From the NCBI GenBank assembly GCA_016946835.1, contig JACVTC010000146.1:174001-187500 (forward strand): a DNA stretch of 13,500 nt, given 5' to 3'. Position 1 is the first letter of the stretch. Each line of letters starts with the position of its first letter. Made by a program: the position numbers and the translations under genes. The notes beneath the pieces are model-generated. The model was not told the origin of the DNA and did no database searches. It worked only from the letters and a program-made list of their open reading frames with translations. The stretch is from Neocallimastix lanati (nom. inval.). Its lineage: Eukaryota; Neocallimastigomycota; Neocallimastigomycetes; Neocallimastigales; Neocallimastigaceae. Shown here piece after piece: positions 1 through 9,062 of the stretch.

Positions 1-960
1 TAAATATTATTTTACCATTTTTAAAATAATTATCATTTTAAATTTAATTAAAAAATAAATTAAAGAAAATGAAAATTTTATAACTTTATTTATTATAAAA
101 AAAAACATCCATATATTGAAATATATATAAATATTTATTAATATTTTTTATAAAATACTATGACATAAATATCTATATTTAATTTTTTTTTTTTAATTAA
201 TGATTTTTTTTTTTTTTAAATCCATTATTCCCCTCATATGTCATATCATATATAAAAGTTCTAAATGATATGAAATAGAAATAAAAACTCTAATTAATAA
301 TAAAATTATGTTAATTAAGAAATGTAGTAAAAGCATAAATTTATGTATTAATCGAGATTTTATTGTATTTACATTAGAAATTAACTTATATATTTTTATT
401 ATTTAATTTAACTATTAATGAAAATAAATTAATATTTATTACTTTAATATAGGAAAACTTTATTATAGTAAATAATTATAAAAGAGAAAAATACTTTGAA
501 ATAGTTTTATTTCTTTGTCCAAGAATAAGAAATAGTAGATTAGTGTAATTCTTGAGATCAAAATATGAAAATAAATATTAATTTTAGGAATAAATGTTAA
601 TTTACATTTTAAATAATGATAAGTAAATGTAATTCTTCTAAATAAAAAAAATTTAAATAAAATTATTTTTATAAAACATATAAATTATATCCCCCAAATA
701 AAGAATAAACCTTAAAAGAACCGAACTTTATCATAAAATAATAAAAATTTTTGTATCTATTTATTAATATTAAATAAACAAGTTTTGATTGGTTAAATTG
801 TTTTTCTCTTTAACTTTATTTTATATTGAAACTTTAATTATTATAAATTAATGGATAATATAAAAAAAAATAAAAATGAAACAAAATGAAACAAAATGAA
901 AGGAAAAAAAATTTTCCAAAATTATAGAAAAAAAATAAAGTTAAATTAAATAATAAAAAT
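1..960. other. AT-rich stretch without recognisable genes
   Basis: Almost pure A/T sequence with short poly-A and poly-T runs and stops in all frames. No coding remnant, LTR end or RNA gene could be recognised. The only structure noted is three near-perfect copies of a 10-bp unit (aaaatgaaac) at about 875-902. The stretch is best read as intergenic or fully decayed repeat DNA. Confidence 0.7.
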
Positions 961-967
961 ACAAATT

Positions 968-1036
968 AAAAACTGATAAAGTACGTCTTGGTTCAAGTTT
1001 TCTTGTTGGGAGAAGTTTTATTTAAGTTGTTATTGA
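968..1036 (+). repeat. Short dispersed repeat, copy 1, with B-box-like core
   Basis: This stretch and 2308-2373 share a diverged but clear pattern: gataaagta, a c/g-containing spacer, gttc-a--tt, then tcttgttgg, gaagtttta and tta-gt-gtt. The core here, ggttcaag, resembles a Pol III B box, as in a tRNA-derived SINE, but no convincing A box or cloverleaf can be drawn. The sequence shows the similarity directly; the SINE reading is inference. It could equally be an internal part of another decayed mobile element. Confidence 0.5.
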
Positions 1037-1996
1037 ATTATAAATTTTTATTTATTTATTATTTAAAAATAATTATAAAATTAATTAATACATGTATTTA
1101 ATTATTATCTCGAAAATATAAAAGAATTATAAAATAAATTTGGCATGAAACTGTGCTGCAAAGAATAATTATTAAGAATTATTCTTGTTTTTATATTTGT
1201 AATTCATAATAAACTATTTAATTAATTAATTCTTTTAGAATAACTATTAAGTATTTAAAGTATTTAATATAAAGTTTAAAATAAAATATAAAATATTAAA
1301 ATAAAACATTCATAAAATAATAATAAAAATTTAAATTTATTATAATTAATAAAATATAAAATATTAATATAAAATAATAATTATTAAAAATAATTAAAAA
1401 TATAATAAAATAAAATATCAATATAAAAATAATAAAAAGAATAAAAAGAAATTTATAAATTATATTAAAATTAACATAACATAAAATTTATGTAATAAAT
1501 TTTATGTTTAAATTAATTTTTACTTGCATAATTTTATGTCTTTACATAATTTTAATTTTATCACGTTATTTTCGGTCATGTTTTTATTTAAATCACGAAT
1601 TTGCAAATGATTTATTAATTTATTTTTATGTAATTATTAATAAAATAATTTATTAATAATTAAAGTTTTTAATTACGTTTTATATCAAAACAATTGTTAA
1701 TAATAATATTCTTTTTTTTTTTTTTATTTCTGATAAAAGATAATATTTATAATGTTTCACATTTTTAACTAATATAAAAAATAAATAAATGAAAATAATT
1801 AAACTCATTCAATAGAAACAATATTTATTTTATAATCGTTTACGTTATTAATTCTTTATTATAAAACTTTATAATACTAATTCTTAAGGTAATTAATATG
1901 TTTTCTTTGTTCAACCGAATTAAACAAGAATAATTTTTATTTAAAAAATATATATATATTCTTAATATATATATTTATACTTTAATATTTTATTTA
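1037..1996. other. AT-rich stretch without recognisable genes
   Basis: No coding remnant was found. A 10-bp perfect hairpin sits at 1161-1186 (aagaataatt / aattattctt, six-base loop). The remainder is A/T runs and short direct repeats of taaaatat-type words. The hairpin is A/T only, so it can be expected by chance in this composition. Confidence 0.65.
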
Positions 1997-2243
1997 TAAT
2001 TTTATATATCTAAGCAATAAATTATTAAAATAGATATGAATAAATATATATCTTTATAATATATCTTTATATATAATATATATTTTTATATATAAAATAA
2101 AAAAAAAAAAAAAAAAGAAGAATTAGTTATAATATAAAGGTGGTACAAATTTATTTCAATTTTTTAAAAAAAAGTATTTTTTTTTCCACTGTAATATTAA
2201 TTTATTTTTAATTTATTTTTATTTAAAATATTTAAAAATAAAG
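1997..2243. repeat. Dispersed ~250-bp repeat, copy 1
   Basis: The stretch aligns in the same orientation with 3879-4150. Shared anchors in order are taattttata, tatatatctttataatatat, a poly-A run, ggt-gtacaaattc/tattt, the word ctgtaatattaatttat and tttaaaatatttaaaa. The ctgtaatattaatttat block and the 30 or so bases after it are identical in both copies. Differences are mostly indels in homopolymers plus scattered substitutions. The two copies lie about 1.9 kb apart. They might be two members of a non-coding transposon family or the direct ends of one decayed element; no TG...CA LTR ends are visible. Confidence 0.75.
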
Positions 2244-2307
2244 TTCATCCAACTTAATTAATACTTAAAAATTTAATAATTAATATTTTATTATGGTAAT
2301 TGTGTAA

Positions 2308-2373
2308 TTGTGATAAAGTATGACAAGTTCGAATTATCTCTTGTTGGATGAAGTTTTAGTTATGTAGTTTTTA
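2308..2373 (+). repeat. Short dispersed repeat, copy 2, with B-box-like core
   Basis: Second copy of the element at 968-1036. Its core, aagttcgaatt, is closer to the tRNA B-box consensus GGTTCGAATCC than copy 1. A weak A-box-like word (tggtaattgtg) lies about 35 bp upstream. The copy lies about 65 bp after the end of the 1997-2243 repeat, but no counterpart follows the second copy of that repeat. Confidence 0.5.
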
Positions 2374-2447
2374 TATCAAAATCTTTTTAAAGTTATTTCA
2401 TTTTTTTAATATTTAAATATTTTGATATTTAAAAGTTTTAGGAGATC

Positions 2448-2801
2448 GTGAATTTCGCAATTGTGCATTTTGCAATGTGGCGTATAAAATTATTGAAATA
2501 AAACCATACATTTTTAAGATATTCTATACAATCTTAAACAAATATAAATAATTATTATTTTAAAAGAAATAATAATATATTTTTTTCAATTAAATATTAT
2601 TATATAACTATTTCAAAAGAAATAATAATATATTCTATTAAAAAAAAATATAAAAAATTATTTTTATAATTAAATATTAATAAATAATATATATATATAA
2701 AAGAATATTTATTATTTATTTAATTATTATTTATTTGATTATTAAAAAAAGTCACATACAAAAATATGTTACATTGCGAAATACACGATTGCGAAACGCA
2801 C
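2448..2801. mobile_element. Candidate MITE with ~39-bp imperfect terminal inverted repeats
   Basis: The left end (2448-2485) contains tttcgcaat, gtg, attt, gcaatgt and tat. The reverse complement of 2764-2801 carries the same words in the same order and spacing, about 30 of 38 positions. These arms are among the few C/G-containing stretches in the left half of the window. The interior is about 280 bp of A/T with no open reading frame, as in non-autonomous DNA transposons. The tetramer agat flanks both sides (2443-2446 and 2803-2806) and may be a target-site duplication. Superfamily unknown. The inverted repeat is seen directly; the MITE assignment is inference. Confidence 0.6.
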
Positions 2802-3121
2802 TAGATTCAAAGTTTTATTTCTCAAATAATAAATAATTAATAATAATTATTATTATTAAATTTTATTATTATAATTGATTAAGATATTAAGTAAATTCTA
2901 TGAATAAATGTAAACAAAGAAAATGAATACAAATGTATCAAATTAATGGTTTAGAAATTGATATTCAATTATATTTTCATATTCTTTAAAGTTATATTAA
3001 AAATATATTAAATTAAGTTATGAACTCTATTAATCATAAAAAGAATAATAATTCATAAAAAATAAAATGTAAATAAACGTTTTAGAAGAGGACTTTTTAT
3101 GAATAGAAGAAATAATTAGTC
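2802..3121. other. AT-rich stretch without recognisable genes
   Basis: Only A/T-rich sequence with stops in every frame. Nothing recognisable was found between the candidate MITE and the 39-bp direct repeat. Confidence 0.6.
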
Positions 3122-3196
3122 AATAATTAATATTTTTAAGTTAGATCATTGAAAATAGTAAATAATTAATATTTTTAAGTTAGATCAATGAAAATA
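3122..3196. repeat. 39-bp tandem direct repeat, two copies
   Basis: Two copies (3122-3157 and 3161-3196) of a 36-bp block beginning aataattaatatttttaag and continuing ttagatca-tgaaaata. They differ at one position (t/a) and are joined by three bases. This is a simple tandem duplication. Confidence 0.85.
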
Positions 3197-3607
3197 TAAA
3201 CTTCTTTGAATAATAAATAATTTTTGTGTAATTATTTATAAAATAAATTTCGTGTAAAATTAATAGTTTATTTTTATAATTAAAAAAAATAAACAAAACT
3301 TTCTTTATAATTTTTATTATTATAAGTTTTAAAATAGATTCTTTCTTAAAAGTTAGAAACTGAATACAACTTTAAAATAATATTATAATATTAATAAAAT
3401 ATATTATCTTGTTATCAATAATTATTATTTTTATTTATTGATTCAATAATTTATGAAATGAATAATTATTCTAAAATTATTGGAAAATTATTTTTTATCC
3501 AATAAATAAAAAAATAATAAAATAAAAAATATTAGATAAATTAATTAATATTAATATTTTTTTTATTTATTAATATATTATTATAAATTTTATTATTTAT
3601 TTATTTA

Positions 3608-3735
3608 TTTTATTATTTATTTATTTTATTATTTATTTATTTTATTATTTATTTATTTTATTATTTATTTATTTTATTATTTATTTATTTTATTATTTAT
3701 TTATTTTATTATTTATTTATTTTATTATTTATTTA
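3608..3735. repeat. 16-bp minisatellite, eight perfect copies
   Basis: The unit ttttattatttattta repeats exactly eight times with no substitution. Flanking sequence continues as degenerate tttattta. Perfect identity in a region otherwise full of point changes indicates recent slippage or unequal exchange. Confidence 0.92.
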
Positions 3736-3751
3736 TCTATTTATTAAAATT

Positions 3752-3832
3752 TTGCGAAATCCACCTTTTCCGAAATGAAATTTTTATGTGAATTTTGCGA
3801 AATGCAAATTTCAGAAATGAAATTTTTCAAGG
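3752..3832. repeat. Two tandem copies of a ~43-bp gcgaaat-containing unit
   Basis: Two units, each starting ttttgcgaaat and containing gaaatgaaattttt, follow one another (about 3752-3794 and 3795-3836). The words ttgcgaaat-cac and cgaaa resemble the arms of the inverted repeat at 2448-2801, so this could be a diverged terminus of the same mobile-element family. That relation is inference from a short match of about 18 of 25 bases. Confidence 0.6.
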
Positions 3833-3878
3833 GGCATGAACTTTCCTCTTTAAATTTATTCTGTAATATTTCATACCT

Positions 3879-4150
3879 AATTTTATAAATCTTAATAATA
3901 ATTTATTAAATAGACATGAATCAATATATATCTTTATAATATATCTTTATAATACATCTTTATATTATAATATATATATTTTTATAAAAATAAAAATAAA
4001 AAAAAAAAAAAGAATAGAAGGATTAAGTTATTAATATGAAGGTAGTACAAATTCATTTTAATTTTTTAAAAAAAAAAAAAAATCTTTTTTCTACTGTAAT
4101 ATTAATTTATTTTTAATTTATTTTTATTTAAAATATTTAAAATTAGAGTT
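3879..4150. repeat. Dispersed ~250-bp repeat, copy 2
   Basis: Second copy of the repeat at 1997-2243, in the same orientation. It carries an extra tctttataatacatcttta segment in the tatatctttataatatat part and a longer poly-A run. The right part (ctgtaatattaatttat onward) is almost identical to copy 1. The following sequence, 4151-4298, is A-rich with no further shared element. Confidence 0.75.
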
Positions 4151-4298
4151 AATTGGAAAAAAAAAGATCTAAATGTTAATTAAAAAAAATTGTACCCCAA
4201 AAAAAACAAAATAATAAGAAAAAGAAATAATTAATAAATAATAAATAATTAAATAAATAATTGAATAATAAATAATAAATAAATAATAAATAATAAAT

Positions 4299-4618
4299 TG
4301 TTAAGACTCATGAATTTATGTTTTATAATTATGTCAATTTTATTAATATATGGTTTATAATTATGTCAATTTTATTAATATATGGTTTATAATTATGTCA
4401 ATTTTATTAATATATGGTTTACAATTATGTCAATTTTATTAATATATGGTTTATAATTATGTCAATTTTATTAATATAATTTATGATAAAGACTAGCACT
4501 TTATTATTCTAAATTAAATGCTTTTATATTAATACATTGTGGCTTATACATTATTTATATTAGAATATGTTTCAGTGCATTTGAAGTTTATTTTTTATAC
4601 ATTTCACATATTCTAACA
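4299..4618 (-). mobile_element. Solo LTR of a Ty1/copia-like element with 5-bp TSD
   Basis: The segment starts TGTTAAGA and ends TTCTAACA, so it has TG...CA ends within a short inverted repeat (TGTTA/TAACA). It is bounded by a perfect 5-bp direct repeat, taaat, at 4294-4298 and 4619-4623. Read on the minus strand it begins TGTTAGAATATG and contains taatgtataagcca-aatgta, closely matching the LTR that begins at 10089 (TGTCAGAATATA ... taatgtataagcca-aatgta). No polypurine tract, primer-binding site or coding sequence adjoins either end, as expected after LTR-LTR recombination. Half of it is a 32-bp minisatellite. Confidence 0.8.
4323..4478. repeat. 32-bp minisatellite inside the solo LTR, five copies
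   Basis: Units start at 4323, 4355, 4387, 4419 and 4451; each begins ttataattatgtcaatttta and continues ttaatatatggt. The last is cut at about 28 bp. Only one substitution (t to c in the fourth copy) was seen among them. The LTR at 10089 has the corresponding sequence once (ataaagttgacttaatta), so the array arose by local expansion. Confidence 0.93.
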
Positions 4619-4623
4619 TAAAT

Positions 4624-5400
4624 AAATAATAAATTAATAATTAATTAATTAAATAATAATTGATTAAATAATAAATAATAATTAATAATTAATAATTAAT
4701 TGAATAATATTAATAATAAATGATTAATTAATAAATAATAGATAATAAGAAGAAGAAAAGAAGAAGAAGAAATAATAATAATAATTAAATAATTAAATAA
4801 TATATAAATAATAATAAATAATATTAATTAAATATATAAATAATAATAAAGAAATAATAATAATAAGAAATGATATTTATAATAATAAAATAATAATAAA
4901 GAAATAAAAAGGAGAAGAAGAAATAGTAATAATGATATATAATAATAATAACAATAAGAAGAAGAAATTGTAGTAATTTTATATATAATAATAATAACAA
5001 GAAGAAGAAGAAGAAAATAATAATAATAATAATAAAAAGTAATAATAAAGAAATAATAATTATAAGAAATAATAATATAAAATAATAATAAAATTAATAA
5101 TAAGAAATAATGATAAGAAAAATATTGATAAGAAGAAAAATATTGATATGAAGAAAAATATTGATAAAAAGAAAAATATTGATAAGAAGAAAAATATTGA
5201 TAAGAAGAAAAATATTGATAAGAAGAAATAATAATAGAAAATAATAATAAGAAGAAATAATGATAAGAAGAAATAATAATAATTATAAGAAATAATAATA
5301 TAAAAAATTAATAGTGATTATAAAAATAATAAGAAAAAATAATAATAATAAAATAATAATAATAATAATAACCTTATAAAAAAATAATTAAATAAATCTA
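4624..5400. repeat. AAT/GAA-rich simple-sequence region
   Basis: Nearly continuous imperfect aat, taa and gaagaa words without stable period, with no gene. It directly abuts the target-site duplication of the solo LTR, so the LTR seems to have inserted at the edge of this tract. Confidence 0.85.
5114..5230. repeat. 18-bp minisatellite, about six copies
   Basis: The unit gaagaaaaatattgataa repeats about six times with single-base differences (for example atgaag and aaaaag junctions). It is embedded in the AAT/GAA-rich tract. Confidence 0.85.
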
Positions 5401-5460
5401 TAATATAATAAAAAAAATTAATATATTTAAAAGAAATGAATAATATATATATTTTTATAT

Positions 5461-5466
5461 TTATTA

Positions 5467-5543
<77 letters not shown>
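5461..5543. repeat. (ATT)n microsatellite, about 28 units
   Basis: Uninterrupted att triplets apart from one gtt near the start. The predicted poly-isoleucine reading frame that spans it (5436-5642) is a by-product of the triplet and not a gene. Confidence 0.95.
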
Positions 5544-5643
5544 TTAATTAAAAAATATATTTTAATAATTCTTATAATGTATTTATTTTGTAAAATAATT
5601 AAAATATTAACAATTTTTAAACTTATTATTTTAAGATTTTAAT

Positions 5644-6073
5644 TATCTGAAAAAAAAAAAACTTTTTTCAAATGATATATTATTTTTCAAAATGGAAAAC
5701 ATTAATACTAATTTTTAACATTAGGATAGTTAGAGTAAAAATTATTATTAATTATTAGTTATTGAAGTTAATAGTAACCAATAAAAGACCAGAACGAAAA
5801 AACTAAAATAAAAAACTTTTTTTTTATATGGTTAATCCATTTTAATATTATAATAAAAGTTTAAAAAAGGATGGAGTTCATAATGAAAATTTAATTTTTA
5901 TTCACTTCAAGAAAAGAGGATATAATATTTATATTATATTTATTTTATTCCTCTTTTTTTTTTACTTATTAATTTTTTTTTATTTTTTTTTTTTATTTGT
6001 ATGAACTATTTTTTTTTTTTTTTGATTTTCAAGCATTTGAGTGATTTAATTATTATTTGTATTTTTTTTTTTT
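5644..6073. other. T-rich stretch, possibly decayed copia reverse transcriptase
   Basis: No clear reading frame. By position it should hold the end of the reverse transcriptase of the copia element whose RNase H follows, but no motif can be read. A 9-bp inverted repeat (aaaagagga at 5912-5920, tcctctttt at 5949-5957) and several poly-T tracts of 9-15 bases are present. Confidence 0.4.
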
Positions 6074-6568
6074 GTCTTTAATTGTAATTTTTTTTCAAGA
6101 AAATGTGAAAATCCAACTCTATCGGATTGGAACAAAATAATAAATATTCTTAAAATATATCAACCAGTTAATACTCATGGGAACAAGTCCGATATGCTGG
6201 TTGTCCAGGAAACAAACAAGTGCTGAAGTGCTGCTACGTCTACTGCTGAAGCCAAAGACATAAGCACTTCCGAAAATATAAAGAAAATATTGTGGATTAG
6301 AAATATAATAAAAGAAATTTTAAATAAAGGGATAACTATTAAAATCTATACCGATAATCAAGCAAGTAAAAAAATAATGGAGAACGGAGAAATAAATACA
6401 AGTAAATTAAAGCATATAAGTGTAAGGTATCATTTCAACAGGGATAATATTGCAAAGAAGAAAGTGAAATTAGAATATATTGATACTGAAAATATGCTAG
6501 CGGACATATTAACCAAGGACTCAAATGGACCAAAGATACAAAAATTTACAAACAACATTTTTATCTAA
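6074..6568 (+). pseudogene. pol: Ty1/copia pol 3' end: RNase H remnant
   Basis: RNase H of a copia Pol degrades the RNA strand during reverse transcription inside virus-like particles. In order, the sequence shows SRKCENPTLSDWNK (about 6095-6139), SPICWLSRKQTS in another frame (6186-6222), STAEAK (6239-6256) and then an open run (6227-6568) with YTDNQASKK, KHISVRYHFNRD and LADILTKD. These are family hallmarks. The segment between the CENP block and SPICW should hold about 45 more residues, including the Asp-containing DADW motif; it is missing, so the active site is destroyed. A TGA at 6224 and two compensating frame changes add to the damage. It ends 22 bp before a polypurine tract and LTR. 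The ATG-less open part begins upstream of TTG 6290, so no separate gene start is implied. Confidence 0.9.
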
Positions 6569-6579
6569 AAAAATATTAT

Positions 6580-6590
6580 TTGAAGGGGAG
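6580..6590 (+). promoter_or_regulatory. Polypurine tract of the copia element
   Basis: The purine run gaaggggag directly precedes TGTTGACTGC. In LTR retrotransposons this tract primes plus-strand DNA synthesis and lies immediately 5' of the 3' LTR. The preceding ttattt and the distance of about 12 bp from the pol stop fit the usual layout. Confidence 0.8.
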
Positions 6591-6774
6591 TGTTGACTGC
6601 ACTCATAATTTAACTATATATTTAATTTATTTATAGTATTTATTTATATTTATGTGTATTTATTTATTTATATTCAATAATTACTTGAATGTATTATGAT
6701 CATACACTTATTTTCCTTGTATACCATATTCCATAAGGAATATTATTATAGATCAAAATTTAATAAACTTAACA
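6591..6774 (+). mobile_element. 3' LTR of the copia element (end tentative)
   Basis: Starts TGTTGACTGCAC right after the polypurine tract. The first plausible matching end is cttaaca at 6768-6774, giving TGTTGA...TTAACA inverted ends and a short LTR of 184 bp. An alternative end is ttaaca at 7193-7198, in which case the long ATT array lies inside the LTR. It contains tatatttaa/tatttata TATA-like words and a small perfect hairpin (atattcc/ggaatat, about 6726-6743). No second copy of this LTR is in the window, so the end cannot be fixed here. Confidence 0.65.
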
Positions 6775-6786
6775 ATAATATAATAT

Positions 6787-7190
<404 letters not shown>

Positions 7191-7198
7191 ATTTAACA

Positions 7199-7607
7199 TA
7201 TAAAAAGAATATTGAAATGACGAAATTATTAATTAATTATTCCAAAAAAAAAAAAAAAATATTCTTTTGGAAATGAATAAGGAAAAAAAAATGGAATTTA
7301 TTCAATTTTATGGTTCATCTCTAATAATAATTTCGAAATAATTAATATAATTGAAAAAACTTTGCTAATGATAAGAATAGGATTATTGAGACTTTCTTCA
7401 GAAAATTTTATTTTCTTAAAAATACCTTGGAGTTTAGATCTTAAAGATCATTAAAGATATATTTATAACACATTTAATTAATATTAGAAATATGAATTTA
7501 ACAAAAAAATTCAAATATTAACCAATAAAATAAACCCAAATATCTTTTCTCCTTATAAGGAACCAATGAGCCCATCATTTTAAATAATATTCAAGAACAA
7601 ACTCTGA
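7199..7607. other. Stretch without recognisable gene
   Basis: A/T-rich, with slightly more C and G toward the right. It may be the far 5' part of the degenerate Ty3/gypsy element that follows, but no motif can be read. Confidence 0.4.
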
Positions 7608-8210
7608 GAGATACCAAATTCCGATTGGAATAATTATTTCTCAATTATCTCTATCTTTAACGACTATCCTTATATAGCAATCTGGCAATGCGGAAAAGCA
7701 ACGGTCTCTTTAATTAATAATGAACATGTAATAATTAATTTTGAAGGAAAAATTAGAATTTATCAGAAATAGCCAATTAATCACAACTTTATCTACAAAT
7801 CCCAAAAGTAAATAACTTTAGAATCTTCTGTAGATGTATACATCGTACATACACTCAACTTCTTCAAGTGATAATAGCAAAAGGAAGGATATCTTGCCAA
7901 TTTTCCATGAATAATAAATAACTTTAACAATTGATAACAGGTACATTTCTAATTTACAAGAACAATTTACTAACATATCGGATTGGACAATAGTCTTTTA
8001 ATCTTCTCAAAGAAAAGAAAAGAAAAAAAGAAAAAGAATGGAGGAAAACAACCAAAAATTAATTGAATTCAGTACAAATTGAAAAATTATGGATTGAGGC
8101 TAAATTCTCCTCCTCGTCCCCCTCTAAAATATAACCAAATGATAATGATGAAATTGAACAAACTAAACTTAATGTATTTATAGAGCATACGGATCTGTCA
8201 AAACATTTCA
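7608..8210 (+). pseudogene. Probable decayed gag/protease region of Ty3/gypsy element
   Basis: Frame 3 is open for 54 codons (7608-7769), beginning near EIPNSDWNNYF and including IAIWQCGKATVSLINNEHV. It continues past two stops to about 7870. Another frame holds STSSSDNSKRKDILPIF (about 7858-7908), followed by ltID. One base change in frame near 7934-7945 (gat-a-aca-ggt-aca) would resemble the DTG of an aspartic protease. An acidic stretch, NDNDEIEQTKLNVFIEHTDL, precedes the poly-A at 8218. C+G is clearly higher than in the left half. By position this is upstream of a Ty3 reverse transcriptase, where gag and protease belong. No domain could be named with certainty, so the assignment is inference from context. 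Confidence 0.4.
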
Positions 8211-8890
8211 ATGGCAAAAAAAAAAAAAAAAAAAAAAAGAGAAACTACAAGAGAAGCCACTATGGCTGCGAAAGACATGATAGAATCATATTTACAAGAG
8301 GGATGGAGTGAACCAGCTGTTCTTCCCCATGCTGTAAAATATGTTTTCCAGTCCCAAAAACATGACGGCTCCTCTCGATATGTTTTTACAATTATGAGTC
8401 AGTCAATAAACTGTGTGTGTGTGTGTGATGTAGCCCAAAACCATATACCTAATCTTCGCATCTTCGAAGCCAGATCAATGAATGAATGAATTAACCCAAA
8501 CACAAATATATTAGTTGTTTGGACCTCCATGCGGGCTTATAACCAAATTTTGTATTTCTGATTCTAATACAAAAGAAGCTACCGCTTTCGTATGTGAATG
8601 GGGAAACTTTTTGTTTGGAACGTTTATGCCTTTTGATCTTAGTGATTGCCTATCACTTTCTTTCAAGCCTTTATGAATCATATCCTATTCAAAAAAAAAA
8701 AAAAAAAAAAAGTTATTCCAAGGCGTTCTATGGGTTACCTTGATGATGTGGTGGTATATGGCAATTCCAAAATTGAGTGCATTAAAAAAAAATAATAATA
8801 ATAATAAAAAAATAAAAAAAAAAAAAAAAACTGTAAATGGGTTTTACAATAATTCAGAAAGATTCACTTATATGCAAAAAAAAAACGGAC
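8211..8890 (+). pseudogene. pol: Ty3/gypsy pol: reverse transcriptase remnant
   Basis: Reverse transcriptase copies element RNA to DNA. Motifs follow in Ty3/gypsy order over several frames. YLQEGWSEPAVLPHAVKYVF and KHDGSSRY lie in 8211-8489. LDLHAG then YNQI (8519-8549) hold the first catalytic Asp, with one base inserted between them. SDSNTKEATAFVCEWG and then MPFDLSD (8626-8646) follow; the usual MPFGL glycine is Asp. QAFMNHILF (8664-8690) comes next, and YLDDVVVYGNSK (8736-8771) holds the two Asp of the active centre. VLQ-FRKIHLYAKK (8841-8884) is the thumb start. Poly-A runs at 8218-8238, 8691-8711 and 8814-8830 break the frame, as do a TGA at 8487 and a (TG)8 at 8412. The poly-A at 8218 makes the lysine-rich start artificial. 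Confidence 0.9.
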
Positions 8891-9062
8891 TTTATATCTA
8901 ATTTTTTTTTTTGCAGAAACACACTAAACCTCCTCTTTTTTCGGACCATCTTTCCAACTTTAAACCTGTCTTAATCAAAAAGGTTTTCTAACCTGGGATT
9001 AAGAGCCTTTTTTTTTGATCTACTCATGCTACATGAACTCATTTACCTTTAAAAAAAAAAAT
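8891..9062 (+). pseudogene. pol: Ty3/gypsy pol: connection between RT and RNase H
   Basis: This segment lies between the RT thumb and the RNase H start. It keeps a moderate C+G content (for example ggaccatctttccaacttta), but no conserved motif such as FLG-V-YYR could be read with confidence. It is annotated as part of the same dead gene only because both sides belong to it. Confidence 0.5.

Noticed and set aside
2290-2350. tRNA gene, because of the gttcgaatt word
   Set aside because: No cloverleaf, acceptor stem or anticodon arm can be folded; kept only as a B-box-like repeat.
4323-4478. Regularly spaced repeats suggesting a CRISPR array
   Set aside because: The units are directly tandem with no variable spacers, and the setting is eukaryotic.
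5436-5642. Small membrane-protein-like frame, poly-isoleucine
   Set aside because: The hydrophobic stretch is the 5461-5543 ATT microsatellite, with no conserved flanks.
5644-6073. Reverse transcriptase of the plus-strand copia element
   Set aside because: No YVDD, KARLVA or other copia RT motif could be read in any frame.
7934-7990. Aspartic protease active site of the Ty3 element
   Set aside because: The DTG reading needs one base removed and lacks the following conserved residues; mentioned only as a possibility within 7608-8210.
8211-8489. 92-codon frame as a complete small protein
   Set aside because: It is the N-terminal piece of a Ty3 reverse transcriptase; the lysine start is poly-A and the stop is a frame break before the catalytic motif.
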